64,000 nt of DNA, from NCBI RefSeq assembly GCF_913058315.1, contig NZ_CAJXQY010000001.1, forward strand, positions 1 through 64,000, read 5' to 3'. The translations under genes and the position numbers were made by a program. The notes under the pieces are model-generated. The model had not been told where the DNA came from and did no database searches. It saw nothing but the letters and a program-made list of their open reading frames with translations. Shown piece after piece: positions 30,001 to 39,485 of this stretch; position 1 is the first letter of the stretch; each line of letters begins with the position of its first letter. Source of the DNA: an uncultured Alteromonas sp. (GTDB lineage Bacteria > Pseudomonadota > Gammaproteobacteria > Enterobacterales > Alteromonadaceae).

Positions 30001-30025
30001 AAAAAGCGCCGTAAAGGCGCTTTTT
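30001..30025 (-). terminator. Terminator downstream of rpmE
   Basis: AAAAAGCGCC-gtaaa-GGCGCTTTTT. Confidence 0.8.
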
Positions 30026-30053
30026 CTTCAAGGTTGTTTCTTCAAGATGGGGC

Positions 30054-30266
30054 TTATTTTTTGCCCAGTGCGCCAAAACGCTTCTTGAAGCGATCAACAC
30101 GACCACCAGTGTCAACGTTACGTTGCTTACCAGTGTAGAAAGGGTGACAAGCTGAACATACGTCCAGGCTGATGTCTTTGCCCAGTGTTGAACGAACTTT
30201 GATTTCGTTACCGCAAGAACAGCTGGCAGTAATTTCTTCGTATTTAGGATGGATATCTTGTTTCAT
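30054..30266 (-). CDS. rpmE: 50S ribosomal protein L31 (cysteine-containing type)
   Basis: [22 protein letters not shown]...[31 protein letters not shown]. Confidence 0.97.
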   Translation of the reverse strand: MKQDIHPKYEEITASCSCGNEIKVRSTLGKDISLDVCSACHPFYTGKQRNVDTGGRVDRFKKRFGALGKK

Positions 30267-30489
30267 GGGATTACCTCAAAATAAGGCCGTATCGCTAACC
30301 AACCCGAAGTTGGCCACCATACGTGACTAATTTTCACTACAAGCGACACAGCGCCTGCTTTTTAGAGCGGCGCATATTAATGGATGTCGAATAATCAATC
30401 AAGGTTTTTCGTGCAATACTTTGCTATCTGCATGTTAGGATAACCACTATTCAACTTCTGCCAAATAGGTCCGTTGGTCAAAATTCACT

Positions 30490-32682
30490 ATGCCAATCAT
30501 TGATGTAGCCGTACCGGTACCACTTCGACAAACCTTTAGTTACACCTGCGAGCAAAAGCCAGAGCCGGGTGTGCGGGTGAGTGTGCCCTTTGGTCGTCGC
30601 CAGTTAATGGGGGTGGTAACGGCAAGTTACGACGATCCGGCCGATGAGACGAAATCAGAGGTTAAACTAAAAGCGGTAACGGAAGTCCTCGATGAGCAAC
30701 CGCTGTTTGATGCAACTTTGCAAACGTTAACTCAGTGGCTGTCGACCTATTATCACCATCCTATTGGTGAAGTGTGGGCAACCATCATGCCGTCGAGACT
30801 GCGTAAAGGCGGCGCGCTGAGTGATAGTGTTCCGGCATTAATGCTGACCGATGCTGGCCAGGCTGAGGCAGCAACGCCTACCCTAAGGGGGAAAAAGCAA
30901 CTGGAATGCATTGCAATGCTGGCGCAAGGGCCGCTGGCAAGAGAAGAAATCAAAACCCGGTTTTCTAACGTGGTATTAAAAGCACTGGCAGATAAAGCGC
31001 TGACCACGGATACCAGCATTCGCCTCACCGAAAAGCAGGACTGGGCGTCATTTAGTTTACAGCAAACACCGCCTACCGCATCAACCGAGCAGGGCGTTGC
31101 GATTGCGGCCATCAACCAGCAAGCCAGCCATTTTGTACCGTTTTTATTAGACGGTGTCACCGGCAGTGGTAAAACCGAGGTGTACCTGCAGGTGATTGAG
31201 CCGGTGCTCAAACAAGGAAAGCAGGTGCTTATTCTGGTTCCTGAAATAGGGCTTACGCCGCAAACAGTAGGACGTTTTGAGCGTCGCTTTGGCATAAGCG
31301 TTGGTGTGCTGCATTCCCAAATGACAGACCTCGCTCGCCTCAAGGTATGGCAACAGGCCCGACGCGGCGAGTTGGGGATCATCATTGGTACCCGGTCAGC
31401 GATTTTTACGCCGCTCAAACGGCCGGGCATGATCATTGTGGATGAAGAGCATGATGAGTCTTTTAAACAACAGGATGGTTTGCGTTATCACGCCAGGGAT
31501 CTGGCCGTAAAACGGGCGCATACCGAAAATGTACCCTTGATTCTGGGCAGTGCCACGCCGTCGTTGGAAAGCCTTAATAATGCGCTGAATAAGCGTTATA
31601 CCCATTTAACCTTAAGTCAGCGGGCGGGTGGGGCAAGCCACACCCAGTTAAAGGTGCTCGACTCCCGTGATCAGCCGCTTCATGCCGGGATTGCTCAGGG
31701 CCTGATAAGTATTATGCGTAGTCATTTACAGCAGGGCAATCAGGTGCTGGTATTTTTAAACCGTCGTGGTTTTGCGCCTGCGGTGTTATGCCATCATTGT
31801 GGCCAGACGGTTGACTGCAAAAGTTGCGAACGTCCTTTTACCTACCATAAATCTCAGGGCCGACTACAGTGTCATCACTGTGGTGCGAGCCGGCGAATGC
31901 CCGAGCAGTGCAGTGAATGCCACAGTCACGACCTGCAAACCTCTGGGATTGGCACCGAGCAGCTTGAACAGGGGCTGGGCCAGCTCTTTGAGGATGTTGC
32001 GCAGGTCAGAATCGACAGTGATGCAGTAAAAGGTAAAGACAAGCTCATCACCCGGCTGGATGAAATCAATGCGCGCAAATATCAGTTGCTGGTGGGTACG
32101 CAGATTCTTTCGAAGGGGCATCATTTCCCCCATGTTACCCTGGTGGTAGTGCTCGACTGCGACGGCGCGTTATTCTCTGCCGATTTTCGTGCGGCTGAAA
32201 AGCTCGCGCAGTTAATCACGCAGTTGGCTGGTCGTGCCGGGCGCGCCAGTAAACCCGGCGAAATGTGGCTGCAAACCGACAATCCAGGTCATCCGCTGCT
32301 ACAGGATTTAATCAATAATGGCTTTGCCCATTTTGCCCGTCAGGCATTACAAGAGCGCCAACTCGGTGAGCTGCCGCCCTACAGCAGTCAGGCGATTTTT
32401 CGCGCCGAAGGCAATGAGGCCGGGCTGGTTGCTCACTTTTTGCAACAGGTCAGAGATTGTTATCGGCCCAGTGTGCATGCCGCAAAAGGCAACTTTATCG
32501 GGCCCTTGCCTTGTTTAATAGAAAAGCGTCAGGGCCGCTTTAGGTATATGTTGGTGCTGCAATGTCAGCAGCGTGCCGCCCTGCACAGTTGGCTTAAGCA
32601 TCACTTGTCTGAAGTGGAATCGTTGCCGCTTACCAGCAAAGTGCGCTGGAGTCTGGACATTGATCCGGTGGATTTCAGTTAG
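30490..32682 (+). CDS. priA: Primosomal protein N' (replication restart helicase)
   Basis: GVTGSGKTEVYLQ, DEEHDESFKQQDGLRYHARDLA, zinc cysteines CHHCGQTVDCKSC / CHHCGASRRMPEQC. Confidence 0.98.
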   Translation: MPIIDVAVPVPLRQTFSYTCEQKPEPGVRVSVPFGRRQLMGVVTASYDDPADETKSEVKLKAVTEVLDEQPLFDATLQTLTQWLSTYYHHPIGEVWATIMPSRLRKGGALSDSVPALMLTDAGQAEAATPTLRGKKQLECIAMLAQGPLAREEIKTRFSNVVLKALADKALTTDTSIRLTEKQDWASFSLQQTPPTASTEQGVAIAAINQQASHFVPFLLDGVTGSGKTEVYLQVIEPVLKQGKQVLILVPEIGLTPQTVGRFERRFGISVGVLHSQMTDLARLKVWQQARRGELGIIIGTRSAIFTPLKRPGMIIVDEEHDESFKQQDGLRYHARDLAVKRAHTENVPLILGSATPSLESLNNALNKRYTHLTLSQRAGGASHTQLKVLDSRDQPLHAGIAQGLISIMRSHLQQGNQVLVFLNRRGFAPAVLCHHCGQTVDCKSCERPFTYHKSQGRLQCHHCGASRRMPEQCSECHSHDLQTSGIGTEQLEQGLGQLFEDVAQVRIDSDAVKGKDKLITRLDEINARKYQLLVGTQILSKGHHFPHVTLVVVLDCDGALFSADFRAAEKLAQLITQLAGRAGRASKPGEMWLQTDNPGHPLLQDLINNGFAHFARQALQERQLGELPPYSSQAIFRAEGNEAGLVAHFLQQVRDCYRPSVHAAKGNFIGPLPCLIEKRQGRFRYMLVLQCQQRAALHSWLKHHLSEVESLPLTSKVRWSLDIDPVDFS

Positions 32683-32806
32683 CCTTTTTAAGTCGCTTGT
32701 AAACTTTCATATTTAACCACATATTATGGCAGCAATTTTGAGTCAGAGCAGGTACACTGCCTGCTGATAATAATAATCATCCACACAGGGAAATCGATAC
32801 AGCATT

Positions 32807-33388
32807 ATGTCTCAACGCGATTACGTTTCTCGTGGACGTGCGCCACAAAAGAAAAATACCAAAAAAACAAAAAGCAAAACCAGCGCCAAACGAGGCAGCC
32901 ATCAGCAGGAACCTCAGGTAACCGTGCCATGGGTAACGGTTGCGGTAGTTGTTGCATTGTTACTGGGTTTTGCCTGGTTCCTGTGGTCAATTAAAGATAA
33001 TGCCGATCCGGATACTGCACAGCCGCTCACGGTAGAGCCCGCGCCTATTGAAGATGAGTTGCCGGAGCTGCCAGAGGAAGAGTGGGAGTATATTAAGACC
33101 CTGCCCGGTTATGAGGTAGAAGTCGAAGTTGCCGAGCAGGAAAAATCTGACAAGCGTTACTTAATGCAGTGTGCCTCATTCAGAACCCGGGCTCAGGCCG
33201 ACGAAATGCGCGCCAAGATTGCGTTTCAGGGGCTGGAAGCGCAAATCAGGCACAGCGACGGCGCTAATGGCGAATGGTTCCGTGTGATCCTTGGCCCTTT
33301 TGACGCCAAGCGCGACGCTGAGCGTGCCAAACACGCACTACGCAAAGTGAATATCACCACCTGTCAGATTTGGTTCTGGAATTTGTAG
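32807..33388 (+). CDS. SPOR-domain cell-division protein (FtsN-like)
   Basis: Basic N-terminus MSQRDYVSRGRAPQKKNTKKT, one TM helix, C-terminal SPOR domain YLMQCASFRTRAQADEMRAKIAFQGLEAQI. Confidence 0.88.
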   Translation: MSQRDYVSRGRAPQKKNTKKTKSKTSAKRGSHQQEPQVTVPWVTVAVVVALLLGFAWFLWSIKDNADPDTAQPLTVEPAPIEDELPELPEEEWEYIKTLPGYEVEVEVAEQEKSDKRYLMQCASFRTRAQADEMRAKIAFQGLEAQIRHSDGANGEWFRVILGPFDAKRDAERAKHALRKVNITTCQIWFWNL

Positions 33389-33395
33389 AATAACG

Positions 33396-33417
33396 AAAGC
33401 CGGCCATCGCCGGCTTT
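33396..33417 (+). terminator. Terminator after the SPOR-domain gene
   Basis: AAAGCCGGC-catc-GCCGGCTTTTTT. Confidence 0.8.
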
Positions 33418-33460
33418 TTTAATTGCCCTGTAACCGCCGGCGGATATTCACTTTTTAAGT

Positions 33461-33488
33461 CTTGAAAAAACGCCAAGTTCCCCCACCT
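33461..33488 (+). promoter_or_regulatory. Sigma-32-type heat-shock promoter for hslVU
   Basis: CTTGAAA-N13-CCCCACCT versus consensus CTTGAAA-N(11-16)-CCCCATnT. Confidence 0.75.
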
Positions 33489-33555
33489 ACTATTCATTGT
33501 CAACGCACAGACCGCGAACCGGTATGCTGTGCCAAACCACTACAGTGGAGTAAAC

Positions 33556-34080
33556 GTGACTACAATAGTATCAGTCAGACGAGATAATCAGGTTGTTATG
33601 GCCGGCGATGGCCAGGTGTCATTGGGCAATACAGTGATGAAAGGTAATGCCCGTAAAGTACGCCGCCTTTACCAAAACAAAGTACTGGCCGGTTTTGCCG
33701 GTGGCACCGCCGATGCGTTTACCTTATTTGAACGCTTCGAAGCGAAACTGGAACTGCATCAGGGCCACTTAACCAAGGCGGCAGTAGAACTGGCCAAAGA
33801 CTGGCGGACCGATCGCATGTTGCGTCGCCTTGAAGCCTTACTGGCCGTGGCCGATGAAACGGCTTCGTTTATTATCACCGGTAATGGTGATGTGGTGCAG
33901 CCGGAGCAGGATTTAATCGCTATCGGTTCGGGTGGCAACTATGCTCAGGCAGCGGCTACGGCGTTGCTCAACAATACGCAGTTAACGGCACACGAAATTG
34001 CCACGCAAAGTTTATCTATTGCAGGCGATATTTGCGTGTTCACCAACCATAATCAAACGGTTGAAGTACTCGATTATTAA
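33556..34080 (+). CDS. hslV: ATP-dependent protease peptidase subunit HslV
   Basis: GTG start giving (V/M)[37 protein letters not shown] with the catalytic Thr next to the initiator; GGAG just upstream. Confidence 0.95.
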   Translation: MTTIVSVRRDNQVVMAGDGQVSLGNTVMKGNARKVRRLYQNKVLAGFAGGTADAFTLFERFEAKLELHQGHLTKAAVELAKDWRTDRMLRRLEALLAVADETASFIITGNGDVVQPEQDLIAIGSGGNYAQAAATALLNNTQLTAHEIATQSLSIAGDICVFTNHNQTVEVLDY

Positions 34081-34152
34081 ATGAATTGTGATGGCAGTGG
34101 CTAAAAAGCGGCTGCCATACTGACCTTCGTCAGTTTTACATAAGGGTTAATT

Positions 34153-35487
34153 ATGTCTGAAATGACACCAAGAGAAATTGTCCATGAACTGGACCGCCAT
34201 ATCATTGGTCAGCAAAGCGCTAAGCGCGCTGTCGCCATTGCACTTCGTAACCGCTGGCGCCGAATGCAGTTAGAGCCAGAGCTGCGTCAGGAAGTGACCC
34301 CTAAAAACATCTTAATGATTGGTCCAACAGGGGTCGGTAAAACCGAAATTGCCCGTCGTCTGGCCAAGCTGGCGAATGCGCCGTTTATTAAGGTTGAAGC
34401 GACAAAGTTCACTGAAGTGGGCTACGTTGGCAAGGAAGTAGAAACGATTATCCGTGACCTTGCAGACATCGCCGTTAAAATGACCAAAGAGCAGGAAATG
34501 GAAAAAGTGCGCTATCGCGCCGAGGAAGCCGCCGAAGAGCGAATTCTGGATATCCTTATCCCGCCGGCGGAAAATGCCTGGGGTGAAAAAGAGCGCTCGG
34601 AAGATCGCGGCACCCGTCAGTCTTTCCGTAAAAAGCTGCGTGAAGGTAGCCTCGACGACAAAGAAATTGAAATCGATGTGTCCCAGCAGCAAATTGGTGT
34701 AGAGATTATGGCACCGCCGGGCATGGAAGAAATGACTAACCAGTTGCAGGGAATGTTTGAAAACCTGTCTTCTTCCGGCTCGCAGAAAAAGAAAAAGAAA
34801 ATGCGCATTCGGGATGCCATGAAAGTGCTGATTGAAGAAGAAGCCGCACGACTGGTAAACAAAGAAGATCTTAAAGAAAAAGCCCTTGAAGCGGTGGAAC
34901 AACACGGCATCGTATTTGTGGATGAAATCGATAAGATCTGTAAGCGTGAAGGCGCCAACTCAGCAGATGTTTCCCGTGAAGGCGTACAACGCGACTTGCT
35001 GCCGCTGGTAGAAGGTTCAACGGTGTCTACCAAGCACGGTATGATCAAAACCGACCATATTTTGTTTGTTGCATCGGGTGCCTTCCAGATGAGCAAACCG
35101 TCGGACCTGATCCCTGAATTACAGGGGCGTCTGCCTATCCGCGTTGAATTGTCGGCACTCAAAGTGGAAGACTTCAAACGTATTCTTACTGAGCCTAATG
35201 CCTCGCTTACCGAGCAGTACATAGAGCTGATGAAAACCGAGGGCGTAACCGTGGAGTTTGCCGAAAGCGGAATTCAGCGTATCGCCGAGGCCGCCTGGCA
35301 GGTGAATGAGAAAACCGAAAATATCGGTGCTCGTCGTTTGCACACGGTATTAGAGCGTTTGATGGAAGATATTTCATACGATGCTTCCGAAAAGCAGGGC
35401 GAAACCTACACCATTGATGCAGATTATGTAAACCTGCATCTGGAAACCTTAGTGGATAACGAAGACTTAAGCCGCTTCATCCTCTAA
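34153..35487 (+). CDS. hslU: ATP-dependent protease ATPase subunit HslU
   Basis: [56 protein letters not shown]-terminal LSRFIL. Confidence 0.98.
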   Translation: MSEMTPREIVHELDRHIIGQQSAKRAVAIALRNRWRRMQLEPELRQEVTPKNILMIGPTGVGKTEIARRLAKLANAPFIKVEATKFTEVGYVGKEVETIIRDLADIAVKMTKEQEMEKVRYRAEEAAEERILDILIPPAENAWGEKERSEDRGTRQSFRKKLREGSLDDKEIEIDVSQQQIGVEIMAPPGMEEMTNQLQGMFENLSSSGSQKKKKKMRIRDAMKVLIEEEAARLVNKEDLKEKALEAVEQHGIVFVDEIDKICKREGANSADVSREGVQRDLLPLVEGSTVSTKHGMIKTDHILFVASGAFQMSKPSDLIPELQGRLPIRVELSALKVEDFKRILTEPNASLTEQYIELMKTEGVTVEFAESGIQRIAEAAWQVNEKTENIGARRLHTVLERLMEDISYDASEKQGETYTIDADYVNLHLETLVDNEDLSRFIL

Positions 35488-35503
35488 CGTAAACAGACAA
35501 ACC

Positions 35504-35525
35504 GGCCGGTACCTCTGTACCGGCC
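35504..35525. terminator. Hairpin between convergent hslU and the LuxR gene
   Basis: GGCCGGTAC-ctct-GTACCGGCC. Confidence 0.6.
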
Positions 35526-35549
35526 AGGCTTCACTTGCCACATTCCCCA

Positions 35550-35792
35550 TTACACCGTAGGAATTTGCGTGTACAGCGTTCTGAAATAACGGGCCATTAA
35601 TGCAGCCCGGTTACGGATTTCCAGTTTGCGGTAAATATTGGCGCAATGAAACTTTACCGTTCGCTCACTGATAAACAATTGCGAGGCAATGGTTTTATTC
35701 GGTAAGCCTTCGATAATTTTATGCGCCACCTGAAGTTCACGTTTAGACAACTGTTCCAAATGTTCAGGGCTTAATAACTCTTGATCAAACAT
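35550..35792 (-). CDS. Small (80 aa) LuxR-family HTH protein
   Basis: LSKRELQVAHKIIEGLPNKTIASQLFISERTVKFHCANIYRKLEIRNRAAL; no sensor or receiver domain. Confidence 0.9.
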   Translation of the reverse strand: MFDQELLSPEHLEQLSKRELQVAHKIIEGLPNKTIASQLFISERTVKFHCANIYRKLEIRNRAALMARYFRTLYTQIPTV

Positions 35793-37956
35793 GATGATCT
35801 CCTTGTTGAGTGGGGGTTGGTAAATCAGGCGTGTAATTGATGGCTACTTCCGTCAGCTGGCCGCCTGCCAGGTGATACCGCTGATGGGCCATTTGAATGG
35901 TTTCCCGCCGGTGGGCGATAACCACCCGGGTCATGGGTAACCGGGAAAGGTGTGTATTGATGAGCTTTTCACTGTTGGCGTCCAGATGACTGCTGGCCTC
36001 ATCGAGTAACAGCAGTGCCGGTTGCTGATACAGCGCCCGGGCCAGAAACAGGCGTTGGAGTTGGCCGCCACTAAAGTTGCTGCCACCTTCCTGCAGTAGG
36101 GTGTAATACTGCATGGGCAGGCTGGTTATAGTGTTATGCAGGTTTGCCAGTTGGCAGCACTCTATCAGGCGCGGCATATCAAGGTGCTGTTGAAAGCCGC
36201 TGACATTGTCGATAATGGTCCCGGACAGGCACATATCATCCTGCATGACAGCGCTAATTCGCTGGCTCGGGTCGCGGCTGTTCAGCGGTTTATTGTCAAT
36301 CAGAACCTGGCCTGCGGTGACTGGAAGTAAACCGGTCAGGCATTTTGCCAGGCTTGATTTGCCGCTGCCGCTCACCCCGGTTATCACCACCATTTCTCCC
36401 GGGGGGACTGTCAGGTTCAAATGTTCGAAAAGCAGTGGCTGACCCTGGTAGCCAAAGCTTACATCATGCAGAGACAGTTTGTGCGCTACCGGTAAGCTGG
36501 CCACCGGACTCGTCGATGCGGCAGCCAGTGAGTCAAAAGCCACCGGTGTTTGAACAATATCTGCCAGTCTGTCGAGATGGAGTCGCAATAAACGCCACTG
36601 AAGCAATTGCTCTAACAGGCCGTGGATTGCCGTGTTAAAGCGGTTTTTATAACTGGTAAATGCGTAAAGCATACCCACGGTAAATGCCTGCTCCATTACC
36701 AGCGACGCGGCAAGATAAACCACCAGCAGGTTTTCAAGACCAAACAACAACAGGTGAACAATACTGAATCCCATTTCCCAGCGGCGTAAGCGAATATCCC
36801 GGTTCAATGTATCGGTCAGTAAATGCTGCCAGCCGTGCAGACGAAAGGACTCCAGCTTGAGCATTCTGATTGACTGAATGCCACGCAGTGTTTCAATAAA
36901 GTGGCTGTTTTCCTTCGCAGCACAGGTAATTTTTTCTTGCTGCAAGCGCTGCACGGGGCCAAGCAAAATTAACCGTAAAGCCAGAAAAATCAGCGCGACG
37001 CCTACTACAACAAGCATTAGCTTAATGCTGTACAGTGCCATCAAAACCAGTGTACATAGTAAGATGAGCGTATCTAAAATAAGCGCGACTATGCCCTGAC
37101 TGATAAACCGCCTGACTTCCTGCAAGCTGCCAAAGCGCGCCACCATATCGCCAATATGACGTTGTGAAAAATAACTGAAGGGCAGCCGGATTAAATGAGT
37201 AAAGACATTCACCGACAACTGCTGAGCAAGGTGTCCGGACATCGAGATGCCGGTAGTCTGGCGGGTGAGGTTGGTAATCGCCTCTACCACCATCAGCAGA
37301 AAGAAACCCAGAAACAGTACATTGAGTAGCGAGGCATCGTTATTGACGATGACGGAGTCGATCACCAGTTGCATGTAGTAGGGCGAAGCCAAAGCGAAAC
37401 ATTGCAACAGCAGAGACAACATAAACAGCACCAGTAAGGAACGCTTAATACCAATAATTCGCTGCCATAACTGGCTGAGCTTAAGCGGCTGACGCAGATT
37501 TTGTGGGGTAAAGTTACTGCCTGGCTGCAACTCAAGGGCTATGCCGGTAAATGCATCACTCACCTGTGGCCAGGTAAGGCGACGTTTGCCGCAGGCCGGG
37601 TCCTGGATTTCAACGCCGTTGGTTGTCACTTTTGTCAATACTACGAAGTGCTGCATATTCCAGTGCAGAATACAGGGCAGTTGCAGGTCGGCCATATCTT
37701 CGGGTTCCAGCTTCAGTGCCCGGCTGTTGAGATTCAGTGAATGGGCAAAATCAATCAGCTGTTTAAGGTTAGCGCCTTGCTGGCTGAAAGCGCGCATGCT
37801 ACGCAGTTTTGCCAGGTCTATATTTAGTCCGTGATACCCCGCCACCATGGCTATACAGGCCAGTCCGCATTCCGCGTTTTCTGCTTGCAGAACCTGTGGG
37901 GTGGCGCGTCGCCAGTTGAGTTGCAATGGCAATTTGAACAGCGTTGCGGTGCTCAT
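35785..37956 (-). CDS. Peptidase C39-domain ABC exporter (bacteriocin/microcin-type)
   Basis: C39 QAENAECGLACIAMVAGYHG, HFVVLTK, QDPACG; ABC GVSGSGKSSLAKCL, FSGGQLQRLFLARAL, LLLLDEASSHLD. Confidence 0.93.
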   Translation of the reverse strand: MSTATLFKLPLQLNWRRATPQVLQAENAECGLACIAMVAGYHGLNIDLAKLRSMRAFSQQGANLKQLIDFAHSLNLNSRALKLEPEDMADLQLPCILHWNMQHFVVLTKVTTNGVEIQDPACGKRRLTWPQVSDAFTGIALELQPGSNFTPQNLRQPLKLSQLWQRIIGIKRSLLVLFMLSLLLQCFALASPYYMQLVIDSVIVNNDASLLNVLFLGFFLLMVVEAITNLTRQTTGISMSGHLAQQLSVNVFTHLIRLPFSYFSQRHIGDMVARFGSLQEVRRFISQGIVALILDTLILLCTLVLMALYSIKLMLVVVGVALIFLALRLILLGPVQRLQQEKITCAAKENSHFIETLRGIQSIRMLKLESFRLHGWQHLLTDTLNRDIRLRRWEMGFSIVHLLLFGLENLLVVYLAASLVMEQAFTVGMLYAFTSYKNRFNTAIHGLLEQLLQWRLLRLHLDRLADIVQTPVAFDSLAAASTSPVASLPVAHKLSLHDVSFGYQGQPLLFEHLNLTVPPGEMVVITGVSGSGKSSLAKCLTGLLPVTAGQVLIDNKPLNSRDPSQRISAVMQDDMCLSGTIIDNVSGFQQHLDMPRLIECCQLANLHNTITSLPMQYYTLLQEGGSNFSGGQLQRLFLARALYQQPALLLLDEASSHLDANSEKLINTHLSRLPMTRVVIAHRRETIQMAHQRYHLAGGQLTEVAINYTPDLPTPTQQGDHHV

Positions 37957-39383
37957 AGCAGGCCTCCGCGTAATTTATAAAGTGGTTCGAATAGCCATTG
38001 CATCAGATTGCGTTCACGTATCGCTATTTCAGCCGCAAAGGTCATCCCGGCGCGCAGCGCAATGCGTTGGTTAAAATGCTCAATGCTGGTGGCTTGCAGA
38101 GTGGCCCTGGCCAGATAAACGGGGGTATTTACGGTTAAGGGTTTTTGCGCTACCTCCTGAGGCAGCAACAGATGTGCAGAGACTGAATCGACGGTTGCCT
38201 TATAGGTTCCAAACTGCGTATGGGGAAACGCATCGTAGCGTAAACTGATGGATTGCCCTGCTGATATCTGGCCCGCCGCCGCCACCGGAATTAACAGTTG
38301 GGCAGTTACTTCGGCATTCAGTGGCATGAGTGACAGAAGCGGCACACTAGTTTGCGTGCGTTGTCCTGGTTTCGCATTCAGGTTGGTTACCCTGCCGTCA
38401 GCGGCTGCAACAATAATAACCTCGCGCTGACTGTACTGCTGATCGAGGCTTTTCTGAAGTTCACTGATTTGGTTTTCAATGTTCAGTAGCTGCAGTTGAT
38501 GGGAGTGTTCCGCTTCGCTAAGTGCAAACTGGTTGTCTTCGATGGCTTGTAATGTGCCAATCCATTCACGCTCCAGGCGCTGGCGCTGATAGGTTTCGTC
38601 GATACGCTGAGTGTTTAGCGACTGTAGCTGTTGCTGGCTCGAAAACCCCTGCTGGGTTAATGCTGCGACAGACTCAATTTGCTTGTTCAGCAATGTCATT
38701 TTTTCATCCAGCAATTGGCGCATTGCCCCAAGACGGGCATGATCTTCCGTCAGTCGGGATCCGGTTTTGTTTAAACGTTGTTGCTGAGTAACGAAACCTT
38801 TCTCGGTAAGTGAGTACTGACTTTTAAGGCGCGCTATCTGGCTGGCCAGTTCCTCAATAAGGGCATCATTGATACTCTGGCCGTTATGAAAAATGGCGTC
38901 ACGGGTGAGTCTGATTAGGGGCGTGCCTTTTTTTACCCGGGCGTTTTCGCTAACTAACACGTTGCTGACAATAGCGCCGGAAGCCGGTCCGTATACGGGG
39001 GTAATGCCATTTGCCGGTTCCAGCCAGCCGGTGACCGTTTGGGTGTAGGTATAGCGCCCGGTCAGTAACCAACTCATTACGCCTATTAACCAGCTGCACA
39101 GCAGCACGGTAATAACAAGCGTAGGAAGCCTGGGTTTAAGTAATATCGAGCCATCGATTTTTTGCTGCTGTGAAACGACGGCCTGTTGGCGAAATAATGT
39201 TTGGCTTTGCATGGCGTCCATTCCGGCTGTGGGTGATGATTCAACCTTATGACCGAAGACGCTGAACCACGGTGAAAGCCAGGCCGGGTGGGCTTTTTGA
39301 GGGGACGATGGATAGCAGGTGTCCCAAATAGTCAGGGCCTGGCTCATTTGTGCAGGACTGGTCTGCCTGTTGTGGCAGGTCAA
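37953..39383 (-). CDS. HlyD-family periplasmic adaptor
   Basis: One TM helix, then VTGWLEPANGITPVYGPASGAIVSNVLVSENARVKKGTPLIRL and coiled-coil; ATGA overlap with the ABC gene. Confidence 0.9.
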   Translation of the reverse strand: MTCHNRQTSPAQMSQALTIWDTCYPSSPQKAHPAWLSPWFSVFGHKVESSPTAGMDAMQSQTLFRQQAVVSQQQKIDGSILLKPRLPTLVITVLLCSWLIGVMSWLLTGRYTYTQTVTGWLEPANGITPVYGPASGAIVSNVLVSENARVKKGTPLIRLTRDAIFHNGQSINDALIEELASQIARLKSQYSLTEKGFVTQQQRLNKTGSRLTEDHARLGAMRQLLDEKMTLLNKQIESVAALTQQGFSSQQQLQSLNTQRIDETYQRQRLEREWIGTLQAIEDNQFALSEAEHSHQLQLLNIENQISELQKSLDQQYSQREVIIVAAADGRVTNLNAKPGQRTQTSVPLLSLMPLNAEVTAQLLIPVAAAGQISAGQSISLRYDAFPHTQFGTYKATVDSVSAHLLLPQEVAQKPLTVNTPVYLARATLQATSIEHFNQRIALRAGMTFAAEIAIRERNLMQWLFEPLYKLRGGLL

Positions 39384-39485
39384 AGGCAGGCTGACGTTGG
39401 CTTTCCTAAACCGGATTGTTAATATATTGTGGTTGGCAAAGAAAGCTCTACACTTGATGTATGTTTTGCCAAGGAAGCCGTAGTT

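Noticed and set aside
30753-31436. 227-aa minus-strand ORF inside priA
   Set aside because: Antisense shadow ORF of a confidently identified gene; low-complexity composition, no recognisable motif.
34312-35222. 197- and 201-aa minus-strand ORFs inside hslU
   Set aside because: Antisense to highly conserved hslU; Phe/Ser-rich shadow translations with no domain signal.
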